NCBI GenBank assembly: GCA_018985235.1
Contig: JADGIG010000265.1
Location: forward strand, 1-11,298
Origin: Sanchytrium tribonematis
Lineage: Eukaryota > Sanchytriomycota > Sanchytriomycetes > Sanchytriales > Sanchytriaceae
Direction: 5' to 3'
Length of the DNA: 11,298 nt
In this document: positions 1-6,962 of the stretch, piece by piece
How the letters are laid out: every line of letters begins with the position of its first letter
Position numbering within the stretch: the first letter of the stretch is position 1
Made by a program: the position numbers and the translations under genes
Notes under the pieces: model-generated
What the model was told of the DNA's origin: nothing
The model's database searches: none
The model's input: only the letters and a program-made list of their open reading frames with translations

Positions 1-1
1 T

Positions 2-565
2 GGCGCGGAAAACGTCTTGCTTTCTGGTCAATGCGAAGTCTTGACAATGAAATCCCAAAAGACTACAAGCAATGCACTTTCAACCGAAAATATATCTCAT
101 CAATCCTTGGTCACAATCACATCAGATGTGAATTTTATACCTTTATATATCAAACAAATAACCAATTACATGAAATACATCCCAATAGAAGACCTTCCAA
201 AAGGAATCTTTCGTTTGTCGTCTCGTCCAGAATTAATGACAACTCTTGAAATTATGATAGAAAAGAATCCGATTGTGAACTTTGATGAATTTCAATCAAA
301 GAATTGTTTGTCTCTGTCTGAAATGATAATCCTAGTGGCGAATCTACTCAAAAGATATTTGAGGACCTTGGATTTTACAAACAAGCACCTCAATTACACG
401 AAGAAAGAAATACTTCACTTTCTAAAGTATTTGGCGACTGCTTCCGATAAAACCCTGATGGACAGCAAAAACATCTCAATTATTTTCACTAGCATATTTT
501 ACCAAGATCTTGCAAATATAAAAAACAACATACCATTAATGCAATTGGAGATTGAGAATAGCTAA
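2..565 (+). CDS. RhoGAP-domain protein, C-terminal part (5' end may lie outside the window)
   Basis: The reading frame is open from the window edge to a TAG-TAA context ending at 565. The first in-frame ATG is at 47, so this is either a 172-aa protein or the tail of a longer one. About 55 codons after that ATG comes a GIFRLSS motif matching the arginine-finger loop of Rho GTPase-activating domains. It is followed by a NLLKRYLRTL helix (family pattern LLKxFLRxL) and a KNISIIFTSIF segment (family pattern NLAxVFxP). RhoGAP domains speed GTP hydrolysis on Rho/Rac/Cdc42 at membranes and the actin cytoskeleton. The stretch between the LLK helix and the following LHFLKYL helix looks roughly 15 residues shorter than usual. 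The IFTS segment also recalls the inactive RhoGAP of OCRL/INPP5B phosphatases, which sits at the C-terminus as here, but those lack the arginine finger present here. Domain call is moderately confident; the parent protein is unknown. Confidence 0.6.
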   Translation, partial: GAENVLLSGQCEVLTMKSQKTTSNALSTENISHQSLVTITSDVNFIPLYIKQITNYMKYIPIEDLPKGIFRLSSRPELMTTLEIMIEKNPIVNFDEFQSKNCLSLSEMIILVANLLKRYLRTLDFTNKHLNYTKKEILHFLKYLATASDKTLMDSKNISIIFTSIFYQDLANIKNNIPLMQLEIENS

Positions 566-674
566 GGTGGATTATAAGCAATGTGTATCTTAAAAGTAGG
601 CAACGCTTTGTGGGCTGTGGATGATCGCATGACAAGTCAGTTCAAAATGAAAATTACACCATTAAACACGGAGT

Positions 675-2201
675 ATGTTGATGCTGGTTGGCACAGAGAC
701 AAACACAGCTTTGCAATTCGCGCAGCAAATACAATTTCGATTGCAAAGATATGGTCATTCCTCCAGACTTTTGTTGGCTGACGATGTGGATGTTATACGT
801 GACTGCTCGTTTGTGGTTTCCACGTATGGTCAAGGTGAGATGCCAAAAACTATTAAAAAACTATGGGCAAGATTAATGAAAAAAGATGCACCGCGTGTCA
901 ATGCCACAATCTTTATATATGGAGTTGGTGATTCCTTTTACACCCACTATAATTACGCTGCAAAAAAATTGTATCGCAGGTTGATTCAACTGGGCGCGAA
1001 GGCCAAATTGGTGCTAGGCGATTTACAAGATGGATATGCTTCGACTTTAAAAGAATTCAGTGATTTAATAATAGGAACCCTTCCTGTCGGGGAATTTCAA
1101 TCAATTATGTACAAATATGATCTGTCAGCTGGCGACGCTGTTGAGACATTAGAATTTACCAATTACGAGCAACTGTGTGTGCAAGAAAACAAAAGATTAA
1201 CGCCTGAGGATCATTTTCAGGAAACGCGTCATATTGAATTTTCAACAAATCTAGAAAATGTTCCTGGTGACGTATTGAATATTATTCCAGAAGCTTTAAA
1301 CGACGAAGTTGATGAGGTATTAAGGCTTACTAATTGGGATAAAGACGTGATTTGGCAAATCAGAAATGGCTACGAACAGTGCCCTTCAAATTTACAAAAA
1401 GCTTTCTCAATCTTTTGCATCTTAAAATACATAGTTGACATACATGCCCTACCAGGTCCTTCCTTCTTTTACACATTATATACGAGTTGCCAAGAGTTGC
1501 AAATAGAAAGAAAGGAGGAGATTCTTTCAAGACTTTTAGCACTTTCTGAATTTGACCCTATGTACACTTTATATGTTTCCAAGCCGAAACGAACTTGTGT
1601 GGAAGTCTTATCTGACTTCCAGGATATCGCTAAACATTTAGATTCAAGACACATTTTTGATTTATTCCCATTGCATCAACCACGACAATTTTCTATAGCT
1701 TCTTGTAAAGAAGGACAATTTGACTTATGCGTAGCTCTGGTAAAATATCGGTCTATCATGAAATTAGAAAGAAGAGGACTTTGTACGCATTTCTTGAAAA
1801 GTCTAAAAATTGGGCAAAAAGTGTGGTGCAAATTAGAAAAGCATCCACTGAGAACAAAGTATCCTTTACTTATGATTGCTACTGGTACAGGAATAGCAGT
1901 ACCAAGAGCCATTTTACATTACCATCAAAAATTGCACGAAATTGATAATTTGGATAAAAACTTACTCATTTTTGGCTGCCGATATCCCGATAAAGACAAT
2001 TATTACAAAGATGAATTTGAAAGTTGTATCGATTATAGACCAGTTTATTCTAGAGTTGACAAAATATATGTTCAAGACAAATTTAATTCAATTCTTCCAA
2101 GACTTGAAAATTATAAAAATATAATAATTACTGGCAGCAAAAATTTACAAGATTTTCAAGACATCATCAAAGTCAAAGGCGTTCAATATGAGATCTGGTA
2201 A
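675..2201 (+). CDS. TAH18: NADPH-dependent diflavin oxidoreductase, Tah18/NDOR1 type
   Basis: A 508-aa FMN/FAD/NADPH reductase of the Tah18/NDOR1 family. In yeast and human this enzyme passes electrons from NADPH to Dre2/CIAPIN1 for cytosolic iron-sulfur protein assembly. The flavodoxin domain is residues 1-135, with VGTETNTA as the FMN phosphate loop, STYGQGEMP at 49-57 and GVGDSFYTHYNYAAKKLYRRL near 83-103. The FAD domain shows RQFSIAS (337-343) and RRGLCTHF (366-373). The NADPH domain shows ATGTGIAVPRA (402-412), FGCR (433-436), YSR (458-460) and YVQ (465-467). It ends in a terminal Trp508, like the aromatic residue that stacks on FAD in this family. The segment after the TGS motif is about 25-30 residues shorter than in human NDOR1, so the whole protein is compact (family about 590-620 aa). 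An in-frame stop (TAA at 663) precedes the ATG, and the first strand starts only two residues in, so the start is firm. Confidence 0.93.
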   Translation: MLMLVGTETNTALQFAQQIQFRLQRYGHSSRLLLADDVDVIRDCSFVVSTYGQGEMPKTIKKLWARLMKKDAPRVNATIFIYGVGDSFYTHYNYAAKKLYRRLIQLGAKAKLVLGDLQDGYASTLKEFSDLIIGTLPVGEFQSIMYKYDLSAGDAVETLEFTNYEQLCVQENKRLTPEDHFQETRHIEFSTNLENVPGDVLNIIPEALNDEVDEVLRLTNWDKDVIWQIRNGYEQCPSNLQKAFSIFCILKYIVDIHALPGPSFFYTLYTSCQELQIERKEEILSRLLALSEFDPMYTLYVSKPKRTCVEVLSDFQDIAKHLDSRHIFDLFPLHQPRQFSIASCKEGQFDLCVALVKYRSIMKLERRGLCTHFLKSLKIGQKVWCKLEKHPLRTKYPLLMIATGTGIAVPRAILHYHQKLHEIDNLDKNLLIFGCRYPDKDNYYKDEFESCIDYRPVYSRVDKIYVQDKFNSILPRLENYKNIIITGSKNLQDFQDIIKVKGVQYEIW

Positions 2202-2324
2202 TTTAACGCAATTGTGTAGCAGGATTTTGCATCATTAAAAATTTCTGTCAGCCAATCAACAGAGTCTGAAGATACTAATATCAGACTTTAAATGGATATA
2301 TGGAGATCCAGCCCAAACTTTTGA
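2202..2324. other. Short AT-rich intergenic stretch
   Basis: This region lies between the Tah18 stop and a possible small ORF. I see no tRNA-like box, repeat or coding frame of note. It presumably holds the 3' end of the Tah18 transcript. A GTAATT...TAGCAG string at 2198-2222 resembles a tiny intron spanning the stop codon. Splicing it would only replace the stop with four extra codons, so it is not annotated as one. Confidence 0.4.
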
Positions 2325-2480
2325 ATGCTTTTCCACAATATTATTTACGCGGCAACCTTTCGGTTTTGTTTTTGCGAAATGGCTAAAAAACCCATGAACA
2401 GCGAAGAGATACTCGACTGCTTATTTCATAGCAGGACTCCAACAAACTTTTTAGCCCGATACCTTCAAAATGGCTGTTAG
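2325..2480 (+). CDS. Possible small protein of 51 aa (or 33 aa from the ATG at 2379)
   Basis: An ATG at 2325 opens a 51-codon frame ending in TAG at 2480. A second in-frame ATG at 2379 gives a 33-aa product beginning MAKKPMNSEEILDCLFHS. The N-terminal extension from 2325 is rich in Phe and Cys and looks less protein-like than the MAKK part. I do not recognise the sequence. Arguments for a real gene are that intergenic spacers elsewhere here are often only about 60 bp, leaving an otherwise oversized gap, and that the frame stops 13 bp before the convergent DUF4211 gene. It could equally be a chance frame or a terminal exon of something spliced. Confidence 0.25.
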   Translation: MLFHNIIYAATFRFCFCEMAKKPMNSEEILDCLFHSRTPTNFLARYLQNGC

Positions 2481-2493
2481 AATGTTAATAAAT

Positions 2494-3258
2494 CTAGTCC
2501 TCAGACATTCCTTTTTGGATATATGTTTCTATCCGATCGACTTCGTTCTGGAAATCATCAAATAGAGATTCCAAATATTCATGCTCCATGGAAACTAATT
2601 TTTTCTTTAAATTCGCAATGAGTTTCGATGCCGAGCGAAAATGTTGCAATCGTTCTAGACAAAATCGACCACTAAAATATGTATTATCGTCAAGCTGTAC
2701 TTCAAATCTGGATGTCCTATTTTTTAAACCACAAATGTCACAACCATCAACACTATCGATCTCAAAAGACTTGAATTTTTTGGTTTTTTCCACCTCTTTT
2801 GACAATTTTGGTGTCCATCTTTGAGATTTTAATTGTTCCTTCAAGTGTTTCACCTTGTACTCAAATCTGTTTTTTGCGCTGACCAGGTCCTCATTGCTGT
2901 CGTCATTAGTGCACAAATATTGACAAAATAGAACAAACCATTCTTGATTCGAGACACTTCGGTAATCTAGCGGAAGCAAGACTCTTCTAGTCTCCGAATT
3001 ATCGATAAAATTAATATCTGGATCTGATTCTTCATCGGAGGATATGACTAACTTGCTCTTGGGGGTTTCTGGAATGTCAATTAAATCATTCAGTTCATTA
3101 TCGCTTATTCGAACCTCACTCATTGTAGAATCTGATTCAGTGTCTATAACTTCTGCAATTTCACTTTCTTCACTTTCACTCACTATCACTTTTTTACGAA
3201 GTGGTTCCATATCGTCTGACGATGAAGTGGAGATTCTTCTTTTAGTCAAACTTGTCAT
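2494..3258 (-). CDS. DUF4211 (CCDC82-like) zinc-binding protein
   Basis: From the ATG at 3258 this encodes 253 aa; an upstream in-frame ATG at 3291 would add 12 residues. The 3258 start has A at -3 and avoids overlapping the divergent ORF at 3274. Numbering from the 3291 ATG, residues 20-100 are an acidic, serine-rich disordered region (SESEESE, SSDEESD). Residues about 112-225 match the DUF4211 fold: an aromatic WFVLFCQYL helix, a charged helix ending QRWTPKL, then GCDICGL (CxxC at 184-187), an Arg, and GRFCLERLQ supplying another cysteine. Such spacing suggests a zinc ribbon. A basic coiled C-terminus follows. Human CCDC82 and fungal DUF4211 proteins have this acidic-tail-plus-domain order; their function is not well established, with a nuclear role suspected. 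The gene converges on the Tah18 side and is transcribed away from the PhoD-like gene. Confidence 0.7.
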   Translation of the reverse strand: MTSLTKRRISTSSSDDMEPLRKKVIVSESEESEIAEVIDTESDSTMSEVRISDNELNDLIDIPETPKSKLVISSDEESDPDINFIDNSETRRVLLPLDYRSVSNQEWFVLFCQYLCTNDDSNEDLVSAKNRFEYKVKHLKEQLKSQRWTPKLSKEVEKTKKFKSFEIDSVDGCDICGLKNRTSRFEVQLDDNTYFSGRFCLERLQHFRSASKLIANLKKKLVSMEHEYLESLFDDFQNEVDRIETYIQKGMSED

Positions 3259-3273
3259 TATCAACTTTAGGCA

Positions 3274-3417
3274 ATGACACAAGGAGATCATTTGTACGAT
3301 TTAAATTCGAGATATCAAGATGTTCTTCGTCCTTCTGAGAAACCAAAACAAAAAAGATTCGTTATTAAGCAAGTCAAACTAGACAACGATTTTATAGACG
3401 AATTTAGTAAACTGTAA
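3274..3417 (+). CDS. Possible small basic protein, 47 aa, unrecognised
   Basis: ATG at 3274 to TAA at 3417, with an in-frame stop (TAG, 3268-3270) just before the ATG, so the frame is complete. The product starts MTQGDHLYDLNSRYQDVL. Its middle is Lys/Pro rich (SEKPKQKRFVIKQVK) and it ends in an acidic helix-like DNDFIDEFSKL. Composition is balanced and protein-like rather than the low-complexity look of random AT-rich frames. It fills almost exactly the gap between two minus-strand genes. Its start lies 15 bp from the DUF4211 ATG at 3258 and its stop 21 bp before the PhoD-like stop. I cannot assign a family. If real it would be divergently transcribed with the DUF4211 gene from a nearly absent spacer, which is odd and lowers confidence. 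Confidence 0.35.
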   Translation: MTQGDHLYDLNSRYQDVLRPSEKPKQKRFVIKQVKLDNDFIDEFSKL

Positions 3418-3438
3418 ATTATTTTAATAATATCATAT

Positions 3439-5335
3439 TTACTTAATGTTGAGTTTTGGAATGGCAACTGAATAGACTAGAGGTACAGCTTTTGAGTCTT
3501 CTTGTTCCACATGCAACTCTGCTAAAACAGAACCATCTGGTTGAACTTCAGTTCTAGCAAAATTTCTTCTTCTCATCAACTTTTGATTATTCAATTTTTT
3601 ACCATCGACATCAGTAGGAAATAATTTAAACATTTCTTCCTTGGTTCGTGTGTTTAAATGATGCACCTTTTCATTGACATGAAGAATGTTAATGACTGCA
3701 TCTGGTGGTGGTTCATTCACGATAGCACTTGTTACAATTTGAGTCATATCATGTGGATCAGATTCTCTATCTTTACCAGAGCCACTGAAAAACCTTCCAG
3801 CACCGCAGCAATGAACATCTCCGCTTACAAATGATATTCTAAGCTTCTGTCTTGTGGCAAACTCTTGTAAATTTTCAACAAGAATTTTCCTTTCTGATTT
3901 ATGCTCATGGGCAGTCCAATGGTCGCACAAGTCGTCCAATACTATATGAGACTAAAATACATTCTGGTTCTCCAAATTTAGAAATCATCGCTTTAAAAAC
4001 ACCCTTCTTTTGGAATTGTTTTGTGATGGCTCGAACAGCACCCACACCATTAATAGCACTACTAAGCATAGCAAGCCCTTTTTCAGTAGCTTTTAGCCTT
4101 GGATATACAATTGGAACTGGTAATAAAACAAATAAATGATCCACATGAACTGGAAGTCGATCTAGCGCATCGTATATTTTACGGTAGGATGTGGGGCTAA
4201 CAACTTGGTCTTTTGATCTTTCCTTTCGAGTGTCAACTAATAAAACTGCTTGCTTATCTCCAAGGTGTCGAATAAAGCTGTTGCCTTGATCTCCAAAATA
4301 TCCTTCTTGTCTCAGCATTTGTTCAGTGCCCTGATGTTGGAAAAATAAATAATACTTATAAGCGACTTTAAATACACCCTGAAAAACAGGACAATTTTGT
4401 AACCTATCAGGATAAGATCCATATCCATCAAAAAGATCATGGTCGTCCAAAACAAAAGAATATGGAATTTCAGCAATTGCTCTATTCAAACCAGGTCTGG
4501 AAAAATGTCTACAATATTGTTGAAAAAACCAAGCATCTGTCTCTGATTCCATAAGTTGAGTCCATTCGTGGGTTTCTCTTTGTTTTTTACTGACAATTTT
4601 GATCCATGCTACTAATGACGGCACCTCATCAAATACTTTATCGCAATACAACTGATCTCCGCCACCCATTTGACAATGATAAGGCTTGGTCTTGTGTTGC
4701 TCCAAAACATGATTCCAAAGGCCATCAAATGGATATTTCACCTCATCAACGCCACTAGAATAGCCATTGCAAGAGTGCCACAATGTTCTCAAACTTTCCT
4801 CTGATCCAGGCAGTGCAACTGTAAAAATGTCTTGATGTCCATTAATGCGATATTGCACAACGCGTGGTTGATTTAATGGGATAGTAAAAGAAAATCTAAG
4901 GAAGAAATATTCCTTGTGTTGTGTAAATGATATTGGCTGTATAACTAATTCTTGTTGATCAATCAAAACAAGAGACTCTACATTTCTTTTAGAAACAATC
5001 ATAACGCTTCCATACCAGGTTCTATTTAAAACGCCATTAAATTTTAAAAAAGGACCATAAAAGTCTTTCAGTTCAGATTGCTGACGGTTTAGGTTCATAT
5101 TTTGCATGCTTTCTTGAGCCAAATTAACTTGTGATTGAGTAGCATTTAATTCTTGTTGACTAGGCTGTGTTGCTTGAGTTTGATAACTTAGGGAATAAGT
5201 GCTTGTTGGCTGAGATAGTTGCGTAGGCGTGTTAAAGCCAGAATTTTGAATGCTGGGATCTGGAACGTATGATTGGGGCATAGAATATTGCTGGTTGGGA
5301 TTTTGGTTTGGATCAAAAGGTTGGTTTGGATTCAT
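3439..5335 (-). CDS. PhoD-like metallophosphatase (fungal type), two exons
   Basis: Exon 1 is 5335-3961 and exon 2 is 3941-3439, joined across a 19-nt intron to give 625 aa. Residues 1-90 are Asn/Gln/Pro/Ser rich and disordered (repeated NPNQ at the start). The rest is the fungal PhoD-like phosphatase domain: GGGDQLYCD (225-232), LDDHDLFDGYGSYPD (296-310), HLFVLLPVPIVYPRL (400-414), DDLCDHWTAHEHK (461-473) and SGDVHCCGAG (498-507). The GDQ, DDHD and GDVH residues are those expected to hold the catalytic metals. A conserved tail (SAIVNEPPPD, VHHLNTRT, DVDGKK, MRRRNF) follows. No signal peptide or membrane helix is evident, so it is probably cytosolic. The natural substrate of this fungal subgroup is not known to me. 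An in-frame TAG two codons before the ATG fixes the start. The intron interrupts the codon for residue 459. Confidence 0.9.
3942..3960 (-). other. Ultra-short 19-nt GT-AG spliceosomal intron in the PhoD-like gene
   Basis: Read on the minus strand the intron is GTATTTTAGTCTCATATAG. Upstream the frame reads ISKFGEPE and then drifts into a non-family tail with a stop. Downstream, a different frame reads DDLCDHWTAHEHK. Removing exactly these 19 nt gives FGEPELLDDLCDHWTA, an unbroken match to the motif I recall in fungal PhoD-like proteins. The length (19, one more than a multiple of three) explains the frame change. The only shorter GT-AG choices inside it (9 and 11 nt) do not give this frame. 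Confidence 0.82.
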
Positions 5336-5568
5336 CTCCTAAGTTTTAGATCGCCAAGTCATTCGATGACATGGCAATATTTGGAGTAAAATTCTGATAG
5401 ATATGTGTCGTATAATAATAACAATGTAGCCAAACCGCAACTGCTTTTTGAATTTGTAATTCCAATGCCCTATCTTAAATTTTGTAATTACCGATTCAGT
5501 TTTTGTGACACCTTGAAAAACCAAATTCTGAAGCTTGAAATCTTAAATATTAAGAATAAAAACGGAAT
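5336..5568. other. Intergenic spacer, presumed promoter of the PhoD-like gene
   Basis: 233 bp of AT-rich sequence between the AA11 stop and the PhoD-like start, both on the minus strand. It must contain the AA11 3' end and the PhoD-like promoter. Frames open here on either strand begin with non-ATG codons and have no protein-like signature. I see no RNA gene or repeat. Confidence 0.4.
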
Positions 5569-6273
5569 TTACTGTTTAGGACGATTTCTTCGTCGCTTCA
5601 TTAAATGCTTCAAGACTGGCTCCTCAATTTCTTCCAATAAATCTGTAACGTAAGTTTCTGTGCTTCTTGACTCTCTGCTAAGAGTTGCTGAGGGCTCTAC
5701 ACCAATAGACCCATGGCCAACAAACCCTACTGGATGTTTAGCAAAGTTATCTAAATATTGCTTTCCAATGCTGGAAACTTTATTTTCCGGCAGACTTATC
5801 AGCTTTCCACTGTGTTCAATATTTCCTACTAAAATCTGTGGTCCTTTAAAATCAGTACCACTGGAGCCGCTGACTATGATATCTGCACAATTTGCGTAAA
5901 ACTCTCTGTTGCCAATTTCATTCATCCAAGACCAAAGCAAAATACTCTTTCCATTGGGAATATTTAGAGGGATAGGCAGTTGATAATCCGCTTCTGGCGC
6001 CGGACAGCCAGTATCAATTGTGTGAATTACAACAAATGTCTCACCTTCGTCGTAACTCAAGGACCACTGACAAATTCCACCACCATGGTTTGCAGTTCCA
6101 TGAATATGAGACTCGATTGTGGATCCTGCCTTAATCGGTGTTGGATCTACAGGAGCCAAGCCCTTACACGGAAACTGATCAGAGCTTATTGGTGCAGTGT
6201 CATAATTAAAGCCTCTTGTGGCAGGAACAGACATTCTCATATGCGCTAAAATTGCCAAAAACAAAATTTGCAT
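5569..6273 (-). CDS. Secreted AA11-type lytic polysaccharide monooxygenase
   Basis: A 234-aa protein with the layout of AA11 copper monooxygenases, which in characterised fungal members cleave chitin oxidatively. The short hydrophobic leader MQILFLAILA would be cut to expose His11 (HMRMSVP), the N-terminal copper ligand. His63 in ANHGGGICQ is the second ligand of the histidine brace, and Tyr126 in NREFYANCA is the axial residue. Further family marks are FPCKG (35-38), SLSYDEG, the GCP at 89-91 and WSWMNEIGNRE (114-124). Cys36, 68, 90 and 129 could form disulfides. After about residue 135 comes a GPQILVGNIE segment like that following the AA11 core, then a roughly 80-residue extension ending in a basic MKRRRNRPKQ tail without a chitin-binding module. 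A 10-residue leader is unusually short; a possible upstream micro-exon is described in the findings. Expected location is outside the cell, acting on chitin of host or own wall. Confidence 0.87.
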   Translation of the reverse strand: MQILFLAILAHMRMSVPATRGFNYDTAPISSDQFPCKGLAPVDPTPIKAGSTIESHIHGTANHGGGICQWSLSYDEGETFVVIHTIDTGCPAPEADYQLPIPLNIPNGKSILLWSWMNEIGNREFYANCADIIVSGSSGTDFKGPQILVGNIEHSGKLISLPENKVSSIGKQYLDNFAKHPVGFVGHGSIGVEPSATLSRESRSTETYVTDLLEEIEEPVLKHLMKRRRNRPKQ

Positions 6274-6544
6274 AAATCGTAACTTTTGTCTCTATTTAAA
6301 GAATAATATAATGACGTCCATTACGGGTCGGCAAAATTTGCCAATTGTTGGTTTCAGATGACCTGTCACTGACTCAATGATCTTGTGATTTTAATCTCTG
6401 AGTGAACCAAAATTGTTTTTGCCATACCTAAAAGAATTTCATTTTGATTTCATTTCAAAAGCAAGGATTAGAAATGATAGCCATATTGATAACAATATAT
6501 GAAGACATTCGAAATGGAGTTTGTGTTTCGCATTTTATTAGCAA
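6274..6544. promoter_or_regulatory. Divergent intergenic region, likely bidirectional promoter
   Basis: 271 bp separate the AA11 start (minus) from the 118-aa ORF start (plus), the largest spacer in the window. It contains TGACGTCC (6312-6319, one mismatch to the CRE/ATF site TGACGTCA) and a perfect TGACTCA (6370-6376, the Gcn4/AP-1 bZIP site). It also has a small inverted repeat GGCAAA-A-TTTGCC (6330-6342). The remainder is AT-rich. Function is inferred only from position and motif identity. Confidence 0.4.
6370..6376. promoter_or_regulatory. Candidate bZIP (Gcn4/AP-1) site TGACTCA
   Basis: A perfect palindromic-type AP-1/Gcn4 heptamer, 97 bp from the AA11 start and 168 bp from the 118-aa ORF start. 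A heptamer can occur by chance in 271 bp, so this is only suggestive. The second bZIP-like element about 50 bp away gives slight extra weight. Confidence 0.25.
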
Positions 6545-6901
6545 ATGGATTTGGAAATTAAGAATGAAATTGGCAATGTGCTGAGCGAGAGTTTTGTTGA
6601 TATTGAAAATAAACCAGAATCAGAGAAAGAATTTAACGTTGAAGCTATTGAAAGAGAGCTTTCAAATCAATTAAATTGGGATAAAATCTGCACCGAAGAT
6701 GGCAAGCGAAGAGTCGCAAGATATCTAGATAAATGGAGAGATGGCGAACAATATCACGCGTTGTTTATTGTCTGCATTTTAAATAGAGATTTGACAGATG
6801 TGATTCGCTTTTTTCACGAAAACGGCCGAGAAACGAATCCCGAATTAATGTCGGTATACGAGGGCCTTTTGGAATTTTTAAAACAGCTCTCTCTCAAGTA
6901 A
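6545..6901 (+). CDS. Unrecognised 118-aa acidic helical protein
   Basis: ATG at 6545, with an in-frame TAG six bases upstream, to TAA at 6901. I do not recognise a family. Residues 1-35 are acidic and probably disordered (MDLEIKNEIGN..., KPESEKEFN). Residues about 36-118 read as four or five amphipathic helices: AIERELSNQLNW, CTEDGKRRVARYLDKW, EQYHALFIVCIL, LTDVIRFFHENG and MSVYEGLLEFLKQL. There is no signal peptide, membrane helix or metal motif. It lies 61 bp upstream of the Crinkler-type gene on the same strand and is divergent from the AA11 gene, so co-regulation with either is possible. It could be a small helical adaptor or a lineage-specific protein. Confidence 0.65.
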   Translation: MDLEIKNEIGNVLSESFVDIENKPESEKEFNVEAIERELSNQLNWDKICTEDGKRRVARYLDKWRDGEQYHALFIVCILNRDLTDVIRFFHENGRETNPELMSVYEGLLEFLKQLSLK

Positions 6902-6962
6902 ATAATTTGATTAAATTATGAAATGAGTATTATACCAATTACATGAAACAAACTCTTTCATC

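Noticed and set aside
673-696. GTATGT...CAG segment that looks like a 24-nt intron
   Set aside because: Removing it would delete the Tah18 start and the first strand and phosphate loop of the flavodoxin domain.
581-781. 66-codon ATG frame overlapping the start of Tah18
   Set aside because: It lies in another frame over the FMN-loop codons of Tah18, has no recognisable domain, and its second half is a shadow of a clearly conserved protein.
2198-2222. GTAATT...TAGCAG as a 25-nt intron across the Tah18 stop codon
   Set aside because: Splicing would add only ILHH after the terminal Trp. Family members end at or just after this Trp, so the unspliced stop is preferred.
3905-3960. Frameshift or pseudogene explanation for the PhoD-like gene break
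   Set aside because: A single-base change would leave about six non-family residues between FGEPE and DDLCDHW, whereas removing a GT-AG 19-mer gives a gapless motif.
5090-5335. Low-complexity Q/N/P-rich start of the PhoD-like protein as a repeat or prion-like element
   Set aside because: Disordered N-termini of this kind are common in fungal proteins and there is no regular repeat unit beyond two NPNQ-like copies.
5405-5653. 82-codon plus-strand frame in the AA11/PhoD spacer
   Set aside because: Starts with GTG, is low complexity, and runs into the antisense of the AA11 gene.
6330-6342. Small inverted repeat GGCAAA-A-TTTGCC
   Set aside because: Too short to call a terminator or operator in an AT-rich spacer; noted only as part of the divergent region.
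6474-6584. 36-codon ATG frame just before and overlapping the 118-aa ORF
   Set aside because: No protein-like signature; overlaps the better supported ORF in another frame. It could act as an upstream ORF but nothing shows this.
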